The notes: a model not told the origin generated them from the letters alone. Shown: positions 23,423 to 32,412, counted from the stretch's first letter. The stretch is DNA of 34,850 bases from an uncultured Oscillospiraceae bacterium (GCA_910587835.1 CAJUNQ010000079.1:1-34850); one strand, 5' to 3'. Numbers and translations: made by a program.

Positions 23423-25504
23423 TTATTCCACACCCCGGCGAAAAAGCCCCCGAGTACAGGCGTATTCCGGGGGGTTGCCCTCCCGAAGCCCCTGTAATAT
23501 CTCCCCACATTCCACAGGGTTTTCCACAGTAAAACGTAAAATGCCAAAATCCACGGCTGACAGCTCAGGGCTTTCCACATTCAACCACAGGGGCAGGCTG
23601 TTGAAAACCTCTGCGCCGCCCCGGCCTCTCATGCGGCACAGCACAGGGAAGCGTTTGCCCATCCGGTCGGTAAGAGAGCCAGGGGCTTTGCAGCCCAAAC
23701 AGCCCCTGGGGGAGTTGGCCAGGGGGCAGTTCCGGGTAAGCATCAGGGCCTGACGGCCGTATACCGCCGTGCCCCGGGGCAGACTACCCCCCAGGGCGGC
23801 AATCTCTCTGCCGGTGAGCTCCGGGCTCAGCTCCGCGTCTACAAGGCCCAGCCGGGCAAGGGCCTCAAGAGAGGCGGCGTTGGCAATGTTCAGCCCAAAG
23901 GAGCCGTGGGCTCTGGCCCCCAGCTCCCGGCACAGCTGCACTGCCCCCAGGGAGCCGCACACAAAGTCGGCATAGCCCTGGGCCATGCGCTTTTTCATCA
24001 GCCCCCGCAGCTCCTCCTCCCAGCCGAACACCCCTCGGGGCAGGTCCAGCCATATCTGGGGGGCGGGAGAAGGGAGGGCGGGGGGCTCGGCCTCTACGGG
24101 CAGCGCCAGAACCTCGCAGTCCATGGCCTGGGGCGGGATCTGCTCCGGGGCGCGGAAAAAGGCGCGCAGGGGCAGGGCCTCTTGTTGGCGGCGGTGGGGA
24201 GTATAGTCCGGCAGGGGCGTCTGGGCAAAGGGAATGGCGGGACGCTTTCCCCGGCGCTGCAAAAGCTCTCCCAGAGCCTGGCGGCGCAGGGCGTTCAGCT
24301 GGGCCACTGTCAGCGGGACGCTCTCCGGAGCTGTCAGACTGTCTGCATAAAAGGGGGTGCCGCCGGTCTTTTTCAGCTGCTGCAGGGCCCGGCCTCTGCT
24401 AAGGCCCTGGCCCTCTCCGGCGGGGCAGGAGGCGGTGACAGCAATGGCTTCACCGGGGCCCGGGCTCTCCGCGGTCAGACTGACCAGGCCGTCCTTCTCC
24501 CCCAGGGTCAGGACTACGGGAACGCTCTGGCGTTCGGCCCGGTACAGGGGGCGCAGGCCCCCGAAGACCTTTTCTGCGGCGGTTACGTCTTCCTTGCGCC
24601 GGGTGCCGAACATGTCCCGCCCCCGGCGTCCGGTCAGGTAACCGTCCGTAAAGCCGGAGCGGGAGAACACCGCTTCCAGCTTTTCCAGCAGCTCCGGGGG
24701 AACCGGCTCCCCGTCTGCGGCCAGACGGCAGGCGGAGACAGCGGCGGCCACATACTCCGGGCGTTTCATGCGGCCCTCAATTTTGGCCGAGCACACGCCG
24801 GCCTCCTTCAGCCGGGGGAGGCCCTCCACAAAGCTCAGGTCCCGCAGGGAGAGGTCGTGCCCAGTCCCGCCGGGAGCGGCAAAGGCCAGGCGGCAGGGCT
24901 GGGCGCACTGGCCCCGGTTGCCGCTGCGGCCCCCCAGCATGGCGCTGAGCAGGCACTGGCCGCTGACGCTCATGCACAGGGCGCCGTGGACAAAGGCTTC
25001 CAGCTCCCCCAGGGTCTGATGGGCAATGTCTCTGATCTCTTCCAGGGACAGCTCCCGGGCCAGCACGGTGCGGGCGGCGCCCAGCTCCTCAGCCAGCCGC
25101 ACCCCTGCGGGGGTGGCAAGGCTCATCTGGGTGGAGGCGTGGAGGGGGAGCTCTGGGGCCCGCTGCCGCAGCAGGGTGAACAGCCCCAGGTCCTGCACCA
25201 GCACCGCGTCCACTGGCAGAGAGCAGAGAAATTCCACAAATTCCAGGGCAGGGGCCAGCTCGTCATTTTTCAGCAGGGTGTTCACGGTGACATGTACCCG
25301 CACATTCCGCTGGCGGCAGTATTCCACTGCCTGGGCCAGCTCCTCCCGTGAGAAGTTTTTCGCGTTGGCCCGGGCCCCGAAGGCCGGTCCCCCCAGGTAG
25401 ACCGCGTCCGCTCCGGCCCGGACAGCGGCCTCCAGGGCCTCCCGGCCTCCGGCGGGGGCCAGTATCTCCATTTTACCCTTGACGGGGGCGCTGTTTTCCT
25501 TCAT
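23423..25504 (-). CDS. U32-family protein, RlhA/YdcP-like
   Basis: 693 residues. The N-terminal TIM-barrel-like part (MEILAPAGGREALEAAVRAGADAVYLGG) and the U32 signature region (SVSGQCLLSAMLGGRSGNRG followed by QCAQPCR, about residues 178-205) are clear. A long C-terminal extension matches the collagenase-like/DUF3656 architecture of YdcP. E. coli RlhA (YdcP) hydroxylates a cytidine in 23S rRNA; older annotations say peptidase or collagenase. Extra Cys in the C-terminal part (RNCPLANSPRGCLGCKA) could bind a cluster. The ATG overlaps the stop of the ZapA-like gene (ATGA), which supports this start. Confidence 0.85.
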   Translation of the reverse strand: MKENSAPVKGKMEILAPAGGREALEAAVRAGADAVYLGGPAFGARANAKNFSREELAQAVEYCRQRNVRVHVTVNTLLKNDELAPALEFVEFLCSLPVDAVLVQDLGLFTLLRQRAPELPLHASTQMSLATPAGVRLAEELGAARTVLARELSLEEIRDIAHQTLGELEAFVHGALCMSVSGQCLLSAMLGGRSGNRGQCAQPCRLAFAAPGGTGHDLSLRDLSFVEGLPRLKEAGVCSAKIEGRMKRPEYVAAAVSACRLAADGEPVPPELLEKLEAVFSRSGFTDGYLTGRRGRDMFGTRRKEDVTAAEKVFGGLRPLYRAERQSVPVVLTLGEKDGLVSLTAESPGPGEAIAVTASCPAGEGQGLSRGRALQQLKKTGGTPFYADSLTAPESVPLTVAQLNALRRQALGELLQRRGKRPAIPFAQTPLPDYTPHRRQQEALPLRAFFRAPEQIPPQAMDCEVLALPVEAEPPALPSPAPQIWLDLPRGVFGWEEELRGLMKKRMAQGYADFVCGSLGAVQLCRELGARAHGSFGLNIANAASLEALARLGLVDAELSPELTGREIAALGGSLPRGTAVYGRQALMLTRNCPLANSPRGCLGCKAPGSLTDRMGKRFPVLCRMRGRGGAEVFNSLPLWLNVESPELSAVDFGILRFTVENPVECGEILQGLREGNPPEYACTRGLFRRGVE

Positions 25505-26349
25505 ATAAAATTATTGTTATCCTCCACGGCGAAATAGCTTTTCAGGCCCTCCTGTTCCAGCTGAGCCTCGGCCCGGCGCAGGGGATTGCGGCGGGTGTGG
25601 GGCAGGCGTTTGGGCTCGGGCTTTTCCTCTGGGGCGGGGGCTGGCTGCTCCCGGTTCTCAGCAGCCTTCCAAGCGGCCTCCTGCTGGATCAGGCGTTCAT
25701 GCAGGGCCTGGTTCTCCTTTTCCAGGCTCTCCTGCCGGACAAGGCGTTGGTGCAGGGACTGGTTTTCCTGCTGCAGCTCCTCCCTGCGCTGCCCCGCCTC
25801 CTCCTGAAGCAGGCGGGCGTCCTCCCGCAGGCGGTCTATGCTCTCATGGAGCCGGGCGTTTTCCAGGGCCAGGGCCTGCTCCCGGGGGCCGGGGGCCTCT
25901 GCGGCCTCCCGCAGGGCGCTGTTTTCGTCCCGCAGGGCCTGGGCCTGCTGTTCCAGGTTCTTCAAGTGCAGCACTGCCTCCTGCAGGCGGGTGTTCTCCG
26001 ATTCCAGCCGGGCGGCCTTTTCGGCCAGCTGGGCGTCCTTCTGGGTGTCTACCGCAGACTTGAGCAGTTCCACCTTTTCCTCCTGCCACAGCTCCTCCTG
26101 AACCTCCAGCTCCTCGTTGCGCTCCTTCAGCCGGCGGGCCAGCTCTGCGTGCTTGTGGCTGTCGTCGCAGATGCTCAGGGCGGCGGTAAGGGCCGCGGCC
26201 TCCCGGGTGATCAGGGGCGAGGCGTCCATAATCTGCTTCATCATGCCGCCCACCTCATCGGCCAGGGTCTGCATATACTCCTCTGTCTCCCCGGTGATCA
26301 GCCCGCAGACCACGCCGTTGATGGTAAGTCTGACACGTCTCTTGTTCAC
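25501..26349 (-). CDS. ZapA-like cell-division protein with long coiled-coil tail
   Basis: 282 residues. The first ~95 (RRVRLTINGVVCGLITGETE, TLADEVGGMMKQI, then AALTAALSICDDSHK) look like ZapA, the FtsZ-ring bundling protein normally only about 90-120 residues long. Then follow about 150 residues of continuous Leu/Glu/Gln heptads and a basic Pro-containing end (KRLPHTRRNPLRR). The GTG at 26349 is chosen for its GGGAGG 10 nt upstream and because a -10 (26383-26388) lies just ahead. First gene of an operon with the U32 gene and dut. The extension is odd but may be common in the lineage. Confidence 0.75.
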   Translation of the reverse strand: MNKRRVRLTINGVVCGLITGETEEYMQTLADEVGGMMKQIMDASPLITREAAALTAALSICDDSHKHAELARRLKERNEELEVQEELWQEEKVELLKSAVDTQKDAQLAEKAARLESENTRLQEAVLHLKNLEQQAQALRDENSALREAAEAPGPREQALALENARLHESIDRLREDARLLQEEAGQRREELQQENQSLHQRLVRQESLEKENQALHERLIQQEAAWKAAENREQPAPAPEEKPEPKRLPHTRRNPLRRAEAQLEQEGLKSYFAVEDNNNFI

Positions 26350-26382
26350 GAAAACCATTCCTCCCGAAATAGACATATTCCT

Positions 26383-26388
26383 ATTATA
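26383..26388 (-). promoter_or_regulatory. Possible -10 of the ZapA-like operon
   Basis: TATAAT on the minus strand, 34 nt before the GTG start. The -35 is poor (TCCCAC at 17 nt). The divergent glgP promoter lies about 145 bp away. Confidence 0.4.
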
Positions 26389-26533
26389 CGACAAAATCCG
26401 CCCGGTGGGAAGACTTTTTTGCGCCTGGCGCCGAAAAGCTTTTTAAGGGGCGAAAAGCGGCCCTGTCAGGCTCTTATGGACCATCACCAGACCTTTTTTA
26501 TTGGGAAATTCTGCCCGCTTATGTGATTGGTAG

Positions 26534-26562
26534 TTGCTTTTTGGGAAAAAATAGTGTATAAT
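26534..26562 (+). promoter_or_regulatory. Promoter of glgP
   Basis: TTGCTT (26534-26539), a 17-nt spacer and TATAAT (26557-26562), with a leader of about 108 nt. Confidence 0.7.
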
Positions 26563-26676
26563 TGCTATATTCCATCTGGCAGGCAGGGGAGAATGCCTGG
26601 ATTTTTTGCCTATAGTATACACAAAAAACCAAAATCTTCAACTTCAATATATCTTTTTAAAAATGGAGGCTTTACC

Positions 26677-29121
26677 ATGAACTATTCGCTCACCGTCCCG
26701 CAGATCAAGGAGGCGATCCGGGACAAGCTGTCGCACACCTTTGGGGTGTCGCTGCAGAACGCCACCAACGAGGAGTATTACAAGGCCGTTGCCCTGATCG
26801 TGCGGGAGCTGATGGCCAAGGGCCGGGCCGAGTTTGACCAGAACGCCGGGCGCACAGAGACCAAGCGCATCTACTATCTTTGCATGGAGTTTCTGCTGGG
26901 CCGCTCGCTGAAAAACAATCTCTTTAACCTGGGGCTGGAGCAGAGCTTTCAGGCGGCTTTGGCGGAATATGGCATTAAGCTGGAGCAGCTCTACCGCCAG
27001 GAGCCGGACGCGGGCCTGGGCAACGGGGGCCTGGGCCGGCTGGCGGCCTGTTTTCTGGACGGTCTGGCCACTCAGGGCTATCCGGCCATGGGCTACTCTC
27101 TGCGGTATGAGTACGGGCTGTTCCGGCAAAAGCTGGTAGAGGGCTGGCAGACCGAGCTGCCGGACTTCTGGCTGCCCGGGGGCTCGGTGTGGATGCAGCA
27201 GGTGCCGGACAACTCGGTGGAGGTGCGCTTTGACGGCCGCATTGAGGAGAACTGGAACGACCAGTATCACGCGGTGAAGCACAAGGACTACACCACGGTG
27301 ACTGCCGTGCCCTTTGACCTGTATGTCTCGGGCATGGACGGCAGGGGCATCAGCCTTTTGCGGGTGTGGAAGGCGGAGAACCACCAGTTTGACATGAACC
27401 TGTTTGGCAGCGGCAACTATATGCGGGCCATGGAGCAGCAGGCCATGGCCGACGCCATCACCAAGGTGCTCTACCCTGAGGACGACCACAACGAGGGCAA
27501 GCTGCTGCGGCTTTCGCAGCAGTACTTCCTGGTGTCCGCCTCCATTCAGGACATTATCCGGCGGCATCTGTTTGAGCACAGCAACCTGGACGACCTGCCC
27601 AGGCTGGCGGCTATTCATCTTAACGACACCCACCCGGTGCTGGCTATTCCTGAGATGATGCGGGTGATGCTGGACGAGTGCGGCTATGGCTGGGAGGCTG
27701 CCTGGGACATTGTGAAGCAGACCGTGGCCTACACCAACCACACGGTGATGAGCGAGGCCCTGGAAACCTGGAAATGCGAGCTGGTGCGCATGCGCCTGCC
27801 CCGTATCTACCAGATCATTGAGGAGATCAACCGGCGTTTTTGGGAGGAGCTGAAGGCCAAGGGGGTAGAGCACCAGAAGATTGCCCGCATGGCCCCCATC
27901 AGCAACGGCTATGTGAAAATGGCCAACCTGGCGGTGATCGGCTCTCACAATGTGAACGGGGTGTCGGCCCTGCACAGCGATATTCTTAAGGATGACCTGT
28001 TCCACGACTTTTATGTGGAGGAGCCCGGAAAGTTCACTAATGTTACCAACGGCATTGCCCACCGGCGTTGGCTGAACCAGTCCAACCCCAAGCTGGCGGC
28101 GTTGATTACGGAGCTGATTGGCCCCGACTATATTTATGACGCGGACCGGCTCTCGGACCTGCTGAAATATAAGGACGACGCCTCGGTGCGGGAGCAGCTG
28201 ATGAAGATCAAGCGGGAGAACAAGGAGCGGCTGGCCGAGCACCTGCTGCGCACCCAGGGCCAGACCGTGGACCCGGACACCATTTTTGACGTGCAGGTGA
28301 AGCGTCTGCATGAGTACAAGCGCCAGCACATGAACGCCTTCTCCATTCTGTCCACCTACCAGTGGCTGCTGGACAACCCCAACGCGGACTTTGAGCCCCA
28401 CACCTGGTTCTTTGGGGCCAAGGCCGCGCCGGGCTACTACTTTGCCAAGCAGATCATCGAGTTTATCGCAGCTCTGGCCCACACCATCAACACTGATGAG
28501 CGGGTCAACAAGAAGATGAAGGTGATCTTTGTCGAGAACTACTGCGTTACCTGGGCCGAGACCCTGATTCCCGCCGCTGAGGTCAGCGAGCAGATTTCTC
28601 TGGCAGGCACCGAGGCCTCGGGCACCAGCAACATGAAGTTCATGATTAACGGCGCGGTGACCCTGGGCACCCTGGACGGGGCCAATGTGGAGATTCATGA
28701 GGCGGTAGGGGACAAGAACATCATTCTGTTCGGCATGACCGCCAGCCAGGTGGAGCAGCTCAAGCGCACCGGCTACCACCCGGTGCAGCACTATCAGCAC
28801 GACGGGCAGATCCGCCGGGCGCTGGACACACTGAACCAGGGCATTGGCGGCAAGCATTTCGGGGATATTTACAAGGCCATTCTTCAGCAGGACCGGTACA
28901 TGGCTCTGGCAGACTTCCAGTCTTACCGGGCGGCGCAGCAGCGGGTGCAGGAACTGTATCGGGACAAGGAGCGGTGGAACCGCATGTCGCTGGTGAACAT
29001 TGCCTCTGCCGGACGCTTTGCGGCAGACCGGTCCATCCGGGACTACGCGGGGAACATCTGGCATGCCAGCCCTGTGCCCCCTGAGAAGAACCTGGCCGCG
29101 AAGATCGGTTTGGGAGAGTAA
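26677..29121 (+). CDS. glgP: Glycogen/maltodextrin phosphorylase
   Basis: 814 residues, normal for GT35. It releases glucose-1-phosphate from alpha-1,4-glucans using PLP. Landmarks: TKRIYYLCMEFLLGRSLKNN, DAGLGNGGLGRLAACFLD, YGLFRQ, HLNDTHP, FDVQVKRLHEYKRQ, and EASGTSNMKFMINGA with the PLP lysine, then LGTLDGANVEI. The start at 26677 has GGAGG 7 nt upstream; the open frame before it reads as non-family sequence. Followed 5 bp later by a nucleoside-phosphorylase-like gene and then an intracellular amylase, so the block handles stored or imported alpha-glucan. Confidence 0.95.
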   Translation: MNYSLTVPQIKEAIRDKLSHTFGVSLQNATNEEYYKAVALIVRELMAKGRAEFDQNAGRTETKRIYYLCMEFLLGRSLKNNLFNLGLEQSFQAALAEYGIKLEQLYRQEPDAGLGNGGLGRLAACFLDGLATQGYPAMGYSLRYEYGLFRQKLVEGWQTELPDFWLPGGSVWMQQVPDNSVEVRFDGRIEENWNDQYHAVKHKDYTTVTAVPFDLYVSGMDGRGISLLRVWKAENHQFDMNLFGSGNYMRAMEQQAMADAITKVLYPEDDHNEGKLLRLSQQYFLVSASIQDIIRRHLFEHSNLDDLPRLAAIHLNDTHPVLAIPEMMRVMLDECGYGWEAAWDIVKQTVAYTNHTVMSEALETWKCELVRMRLPRIYQIIEEINRRFWEELKAKGVEHQKIARMAPISNGYVKMANLAVIGSHNVNGVSALHSDILKDDLFHDFYVEEPGKFTNVTNGIAHRRWLNQSNPKLAALITELIGPDYIYDADRLSDLLKYKDDASVREQLMKIKRENKERLAEHLLRTQGQTVDPDTIFDVQVKRLHEYKRQHMNAFSILSTYQWLLDNPNADFEPHTWFFGAKAAPGYYFAKQIIEFIAALAHTINTDERVNKKMKVIFVENYCVTWAETLIPAAEVSEQISLAGTEASGTSNMKFMINGAVTLGTLDGANVEIHEAVGDKNIILFGMTASQVEQLKRTGYHPVQHYQHDGQIRRALDTLNQGIGGKHFGDIYKAILQQDRYMALADFQSYRAAQQRVQELYRDKERWNRMSLVNIASAGRFAADRSIRDYAGNIWHASPVPPEKNLAAKIGLGE

Positions 29122-29126
29122 GGGCC

Positions 29127-29924
29127 ATGCACAGCCTTTATCAGAATATTCTGGACGGCAACGCCCGGTTTGGCACAGGCCCCCGGGAACTTGCCCAGGG
29201 TGTGCTGGAGTGCTCCCCAGAGGAAATCCGCACGACTGTCATTCTGGCCCCGGTCTGGGAGCCGGAAAGGACCTTTGGCTTGAAAGCGGAACCCCTGACG
29301 GAGGGCTGTGTGCGGGTGTGGCAGGTGGAGCTGGACGGCAAACCCGCCACCTGGATTGTGCCGGGGATCGGCGCGCCCACCAATATGGATGTGGTGCTGG
29401 CCTTGGGAGCCACCAGCTGTAGGCGCATCCTGTTCATTGGCTCGGCGGGAGCCTTGGACGAGAAAATGGAGCTGGGGGACATCGTGCTGCCGGAGAAGTC
29501 CATCTGCGGCGATGGCGCCAGCCGCTACCTGCAAAAGGACCTGGCCGCCGACCCGTTCGCCCAGGCCGCTTACCCGGATGGGACGCTGCTGGCCCAGGCG
29601 GAGGCTGTCTGCAAAAAATATTGTGCGCAGTACGGTGCGGCCCTGCACCGGGCGGTGAACTTCAGCATTGACACCATTGCGGCCCAGTTTGCCCATATTG
29701 ATGAGATTCTGGCCCTGGGCTGCGGCACCATTGAGATGGAGACCGCTGCCTGCTTTCGGGCGGCGGAGCTGTGCGGCATACCCATTGCCGCAATCTTCGG
29801 CATTTCTGACAGCACTGTGCGGAGGAAGTCCCTTTACAGCGGCCGTACCGAGGAGGAAAAGCGACGCCGCAGGGAAATCCGGTCGGCGGTGTTTCCCCGG
29901 GTACTGGGTGGGATGATTCTTTGA
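29127..29924 (+). CDS. Nucleoside phosphorylase (PNP/UDP) family protein
   Basis: 265 residues. The phosphorylase-superfamily core is visible: GIGAPTNMDVVLALGATSCR leading to FIGSAGAL (phosphate and ribose side), SIDTIAAQF, GTIEMETAACFRAAE (the ExE-type nucleoside-binding segment) and IAAIFGISDST. Family members cleave purine or pyrimidine nucleosides to base and ribose-1-phosphate, or AMP in the AMN branch; the substrate cannot be told. It starts 5 bp after glgP behind GAGAG-TAAGG, so it is surely cotranscribed. The tie to glycogen use may be sugar-phosphate supply, which is speculation. Confidence 0.8.
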   Translation: MHSLYQNILDGNARFGTGPRELAQGVLECSPEEIRTTVILAPVWEPERTFGLKAEPLTEGCVRVWQVELDGKPATWIVPGIGAPTNMDVVLALGATSCRRILFIGSAGALDEKMELGDIVLPEKSICGDGASRYLQKDLAADPFAQAAYPDGTLLAQAEAVCKKYCAQYGAALHRAVNFSIDTIAAQFAHIDEILALGCGTIEMETAACFRAAELCGIPIAAIFGISDSTVRRKSLYSGRTEEEKRRRREIRSAVFPRVLGGMIL

Positions 29925-29948
29925 AAGCTTGTACCGCTGGAATTTATG

Positions 29949-29974
29949 TCAGGATGATCGGGCATCATTTTAAC
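29949..29974 (+). terminator. Weak terminator after the glgP unit
   Basis: ATGAT-CGGGC-ATCAT (29954-29968) followed by TTTTAAC. A short 5-6 bp stem with a brief T-run, about 30 nt after the phosphorylase-like stop. Confidence 0.35.
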
Positions 29975-29995
29975 TAGGCGCGAAAGTGCAGACAA

Positions 29996-30091
29996 TCAGA
30001 GTATTTATGGTCTTACCAAGGATTTGCAATTATGTCGACGGCAGAGCTTGCCAGTAAGACTGGTGCAACATTCCATTGGTACAGGCTCTGA
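29996..30091 (+). promoter_or_regulatory. Nested inverted repeats upstream of the amylase
   Basis: Three nested pairings: TCAGAG (29996-30001) with CTCTGA (30086-30091), GTCTTAC (30010-30016) with GTAAGAC (30054-30060), and GGCA-GAGCT-TGCC (30040-30052). If transcribed from upstream, this is a structured RNA; if the amylase promoter at 30076 is the true start, it could be an operator region. Not matched to a known riboswitch. Confidence 0.35.
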
Positions 30092-30104
30092 GTATATCTA
30101 TATA
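30076..30104 (+). promoter_or_regulatory. Probable amylase promoter
   Basis: TTGGTA (30076-30081), a 17-nt spacer and TATATA (30099-30104). A perfect 8-bp hairpin (GTCCGGCC at 30115-30122, GGCCGGAC at 30133-30140) falls in the resulting leader. Confidence 0.5.
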
Positions 30105-30199
30105 GGATCAAGCTGTCCGGCCTCCTTGGTGGGGCCGGACACTGTAACATTGGCAGGCTTTATGCCTTTTCAGTTCACACGCAGTAAGGAGTTGTTACC

Positions 30200-32098
30200 A
30201 TGTTCTATTCCCGAAATCCCAAATATCGTGCCCCTACCGGGGCAGTGGCCACCGGGACCCCGGTGCACTTCCGCATTACCCTGCCCCGGGGGCTCTCATG
30301 TACCGCGGCCCGGCTGATTGTGGAGCAGGAGGGCCAGCCCGCTGTGCTTCAGGACATGTTTTGGTGCGGCATGAACGGCGGCGACAAGGAGTGGTGGGAG
30401 TGCGACTTTACCCCTGCCACCTCTGGCCTGTACTTTTACCTGTTTGAGGCCAGCACCTGCCGGGGCGTCCAGCGGCTCTCCCGGGGGGACCGGGGGGCGG
30501 CGATTTTCGGCGGCACCTACCGCTGGCAGCTGACTGTGTTTCAGGCAGGCTTTGAGACCCCCCACTGGCTGGAAGGAGGGATTATGTACCAGGTTTTTCC
30601 CGACCGGTTCTGCAAGTCCGGGGGGGAGAAAACCGGCGTGCCTGCCGGGCGGAGCTATCACGACAGCTGGGAGGACCAGCCGGACTGGCGGCCAAACCAG
30701 CAGGGGGAGATTACCAACACGGACTTTTTTGGGGGAGACCTGAAGGGGATTGAGGAAAAGCTGCCCTATCTCCAGAGCCTGGGGGTCACCTGCCTGTACC
30801 TGAACCCCATTTTCGAGAGCCACTCCAACCACCGGTATGACACCGCGGACTACTCGAAAATCGACCCTCTGCTGGGAACGGAGGAGGATTTTCGCTCGCT
30901 GTGCGCCGCTGCCAGGGAGCGGGGCATTCATGTGCTTATTGACGGGGTGTTCAGCCACACGGGCAGCGACAGCGTCTACTTTAACCGGGAGGGCCGCTAT
31001 CCGGAGCCTGGGGCTTTTCAGTCCACCCAGTCCCCCTATTATCCATGGTACAGCTTCAGCTGCTGGCCCGGGGAGTATGACAGCTGGTGGGGCTTTCACA
31101 CCCTGCCCAATGTGAATGAGACCGAGGAGAGCTATAATCAGTTCGTGAACGGGCAGGACGGCATTGTCCGCCGGTGGCTGCGGGCAGGGGCCTCGGGGTG
31201 GCGGCTGGACGTGGCTGACGAGCTGCCGGACCTGTTTATCGACAGGCTCAGCGCTGCGGCCAAGGAGGAAGATCCGGAGGCTCTGGTGCTGGGAGAGGTG
31301 TGGGAGGACGCCTCCAACAAGTCGGCCTACGGGGTGCGCCGCCGGTATCTGTTGGGGGGACAGCTGGACAGCGTGATGAACTATCCCTTCCGGGACGCGG
31401 TTCTGGGGTTTTTGCTGGGAGACGACCCCAAGAATTTTGCAGAGATTGTAGAGAACATTGCAGAAAATTACCCGCCCCAATGCCTGCGTCTGCTGATGAA
31501 CCACATTGGCACCCACGACACGGAACGGGCGCTGACCGTGTTAGGGGGCGAACCGGCGGGCAGCCGGGGCCGGGAGTGGCAGAGCGCTCAGCGTCTGACG
31601 GAGAAGCAGCGGCAGACCGGCGTTGCCCGGCTGAAGCTGGCCTCGGCCATACAATATATGCTGCCTGGCGTTCCCTGCCTCTACTATGGGGACGAGGCAG
31701 GGGCAGAGGGCTACCGGGACCCCTTTAACCGGGGCTGCTATCCCTGGGGCCGGGAGGATGAGGAGCTGCTGGCCTGGTACCGGCAGCTGGGCCAGGTGCG
31801 CCATGCCCATCAGGACGTGCTGGCCCGAGGCGGCTGCCGGGTGCTGCGGGCAGAGGGCAACCTGCTGGTGCTGGAGCGTTACCGGGTGCATGCCAGCGAC
31901 GGGGTGGACTGCGCCTACCGAGACAGCCTGGCCCTGTTTGTCAACCGCAGTGAACGCCCCCAGAGCATTTTGAGCCTGAAGCTGAACCTGGCAGGGGGCA
32001 AGGTAGTGCTGGGCGAGAGCCTGGGCACTGTAAGCGTTTTGCGGCCTTACAGCTGCTCGCTGTTAAAATTTCACCGGGAAATTCACACAAACACTTGA
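30200..32098 (+). CDS. GH13 alpha-amylase / neopullulanase-like, intracellular
   Basis: 632 residues. An N-terminal beta domain (about 1-125, CBM34-like) precedes the catalytic barrel. GH13 regions: DGVFSHTG (I), GWRLDVADE with the nucleophile Asp (II), LGEVWEDA with the acid/base Glu (III) and HIGTHDTER (IV), plus the MYQVFPDRF barrel entry. No signal peptide, so it probably acts in the cytoplasm on maltodextrin or cyclodextrin, as maltogenic amylases and neopullulanases do. AAGGAG sits 7-8 nt before the ATG. Its stop codon lies inside the -35 of the downstream tRNA promoter. Confidence 0.9.
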   Translation: MFYSRNPKYRAPTGAVATGTPVHFRITLPRGLSCTAARLIVEQEGQPAVLQDMFWCGMNGGDKEWWECDFTPATSGLYFYLFEASTCRGVQRLSRGDRGAAIFGGTYRWQLTVFQAGFETPHWLEGGIMYQVFPDRFCKSGGEKTGVPAGRSYHDSWEDQPDWRPNQQGEITNTDFFGGDLKGIEEKLPYLQSLGVTCLYLNPIFESHSNHRYDTADYSKIDPLLGTEEDFRSLCAAARERGIHVLIDGVFSHTGSDSVYFNREGRYPEPGAFQSTQSPYYPWYSFSCWPGEYDSWWGFHTLPNVNETEESYNQFVNGQDGIVRRWLRAGASGWRLDVADELPDLFIDRLSAAAKEEDPEALVLGEVWEDASNKSAYGVRRRYLLGGQLDSVMNYPFRDAVLGFLLGDDPKNFAEIVENIAENYPPQCLRLLMNHIGTHDTERALTVLGGEPAGSRGREWQSAQRLTEKQRQTGVARLKLASAIQYMLPGVPCLYYGDEAGAEGYRDPFNRGCYPWGREDEELLAWYRQLGQVRHAHQDVLARGGCRVLRAEGNLLVLERYRVHASDGVDCAYRDSLALFVNRSERPQSILSLKLNLAGGKVVLGESLGTVSVLRPYSCSLLKFHREIHTNT

Positions 32099-32123
32099 CA
32101 AACGCCGAAAAAGGCGGTATAAT
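32095..32123 (+). promoter_or_regulatory. Consensus promoter of tRNA-Arg
   Basis: TTGACA (32095-32100), a 17-nt spacer and TATAAT (32118-32123). The TGA stop of the amylase is part of the -35. The spacer itself contains a CGCC-GAAAAA-GGCG inverted repeat. Confidence 0.9.
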
Positions 32124-32139
32124 GATGCAGTTGAGACAA

Positions 32140-32216
32140 GCGCCAGTAGCTCAGCTGGATAGAGTGTTTGACTACGAATCAAAAGGTCGGGGGTTCGAAT
32201 CCCTTCTGGCGTGCCA
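32140..32216 (+). tRNA. tRNA-Arg (anticodon ACG)
   Basis: 77 nt with encoded CCA. The acceptor GCGCCAG pairs with CTGGCGT (one G-T pair). The D arm is AGCTCAGCTGGATAGAG, the anticodon loop CTACGAA gives anticodon ACG, and the T arm is GGGGGTTCGAATCCC. It reads CGN codons after A-to-I editing. It sits at the border between core genes and the eroded mobile region, a frequent integration point. Confidence 0.96.
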
Positions 32217-32225
32217 ATTTATGAT

Positions 32226-32275
32226 AATCCGAATGCTGTCCTCCAAGTGGGGAACAGCATTCGGATTTCTCATTT
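32226..32275 (+). terminator. Terminator of tRNA-Arg
   Basis: A 14-bp perfect stem, AATCCGAATGCTGT (32226-32239) with its complement at 32254-32267, followed by TCTCATTTCT. It begins 10 nt after the tRNA. Confidence 0.75.
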
Positions 32276-32298
32276 CTATCGAGAATGCCTTATAGTAA

Positions 32299-32351
32299 GC
32301 AGGGGGGCGGAAGAAATATGTTTGTGTATTCTTCCGCCCCCTGCCATTTTT
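32299..32351. terminator. Second strong hairpin terminator
   Basis: GCAGGGGGGCGGAAGAA (32299-32315) pairs, with one bulged G, with TTCTTCCGCCCCCTGC (32329-32344); then ATTTTTA. It shields the next gene from tRNA read-through. Confidence 0.7.
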
Positions 32352-32383
32352 ACATAAATTTGCGATGTGAATTATAAAAGCTG

Positions 32384-32412
32384 GTGACAGATTGGACCTG
32401 TAATGATATAAT
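32384..32412 (+). promoter_or_regulatory. Promoter of the nuclease-like gene
   Basis: GTGACA (32384-32389), a 17-nt spacer and TATAAT (32407-32412); the ATG follows about 30 nt later. Confidence 0.65.

Noticed and set aside
26644..29064. An 806-codon open frame antisense to glgP
   Set aside because: Same artefact of strong codon bias; composition is His/Val/Leu/Gln-rich with no motif.
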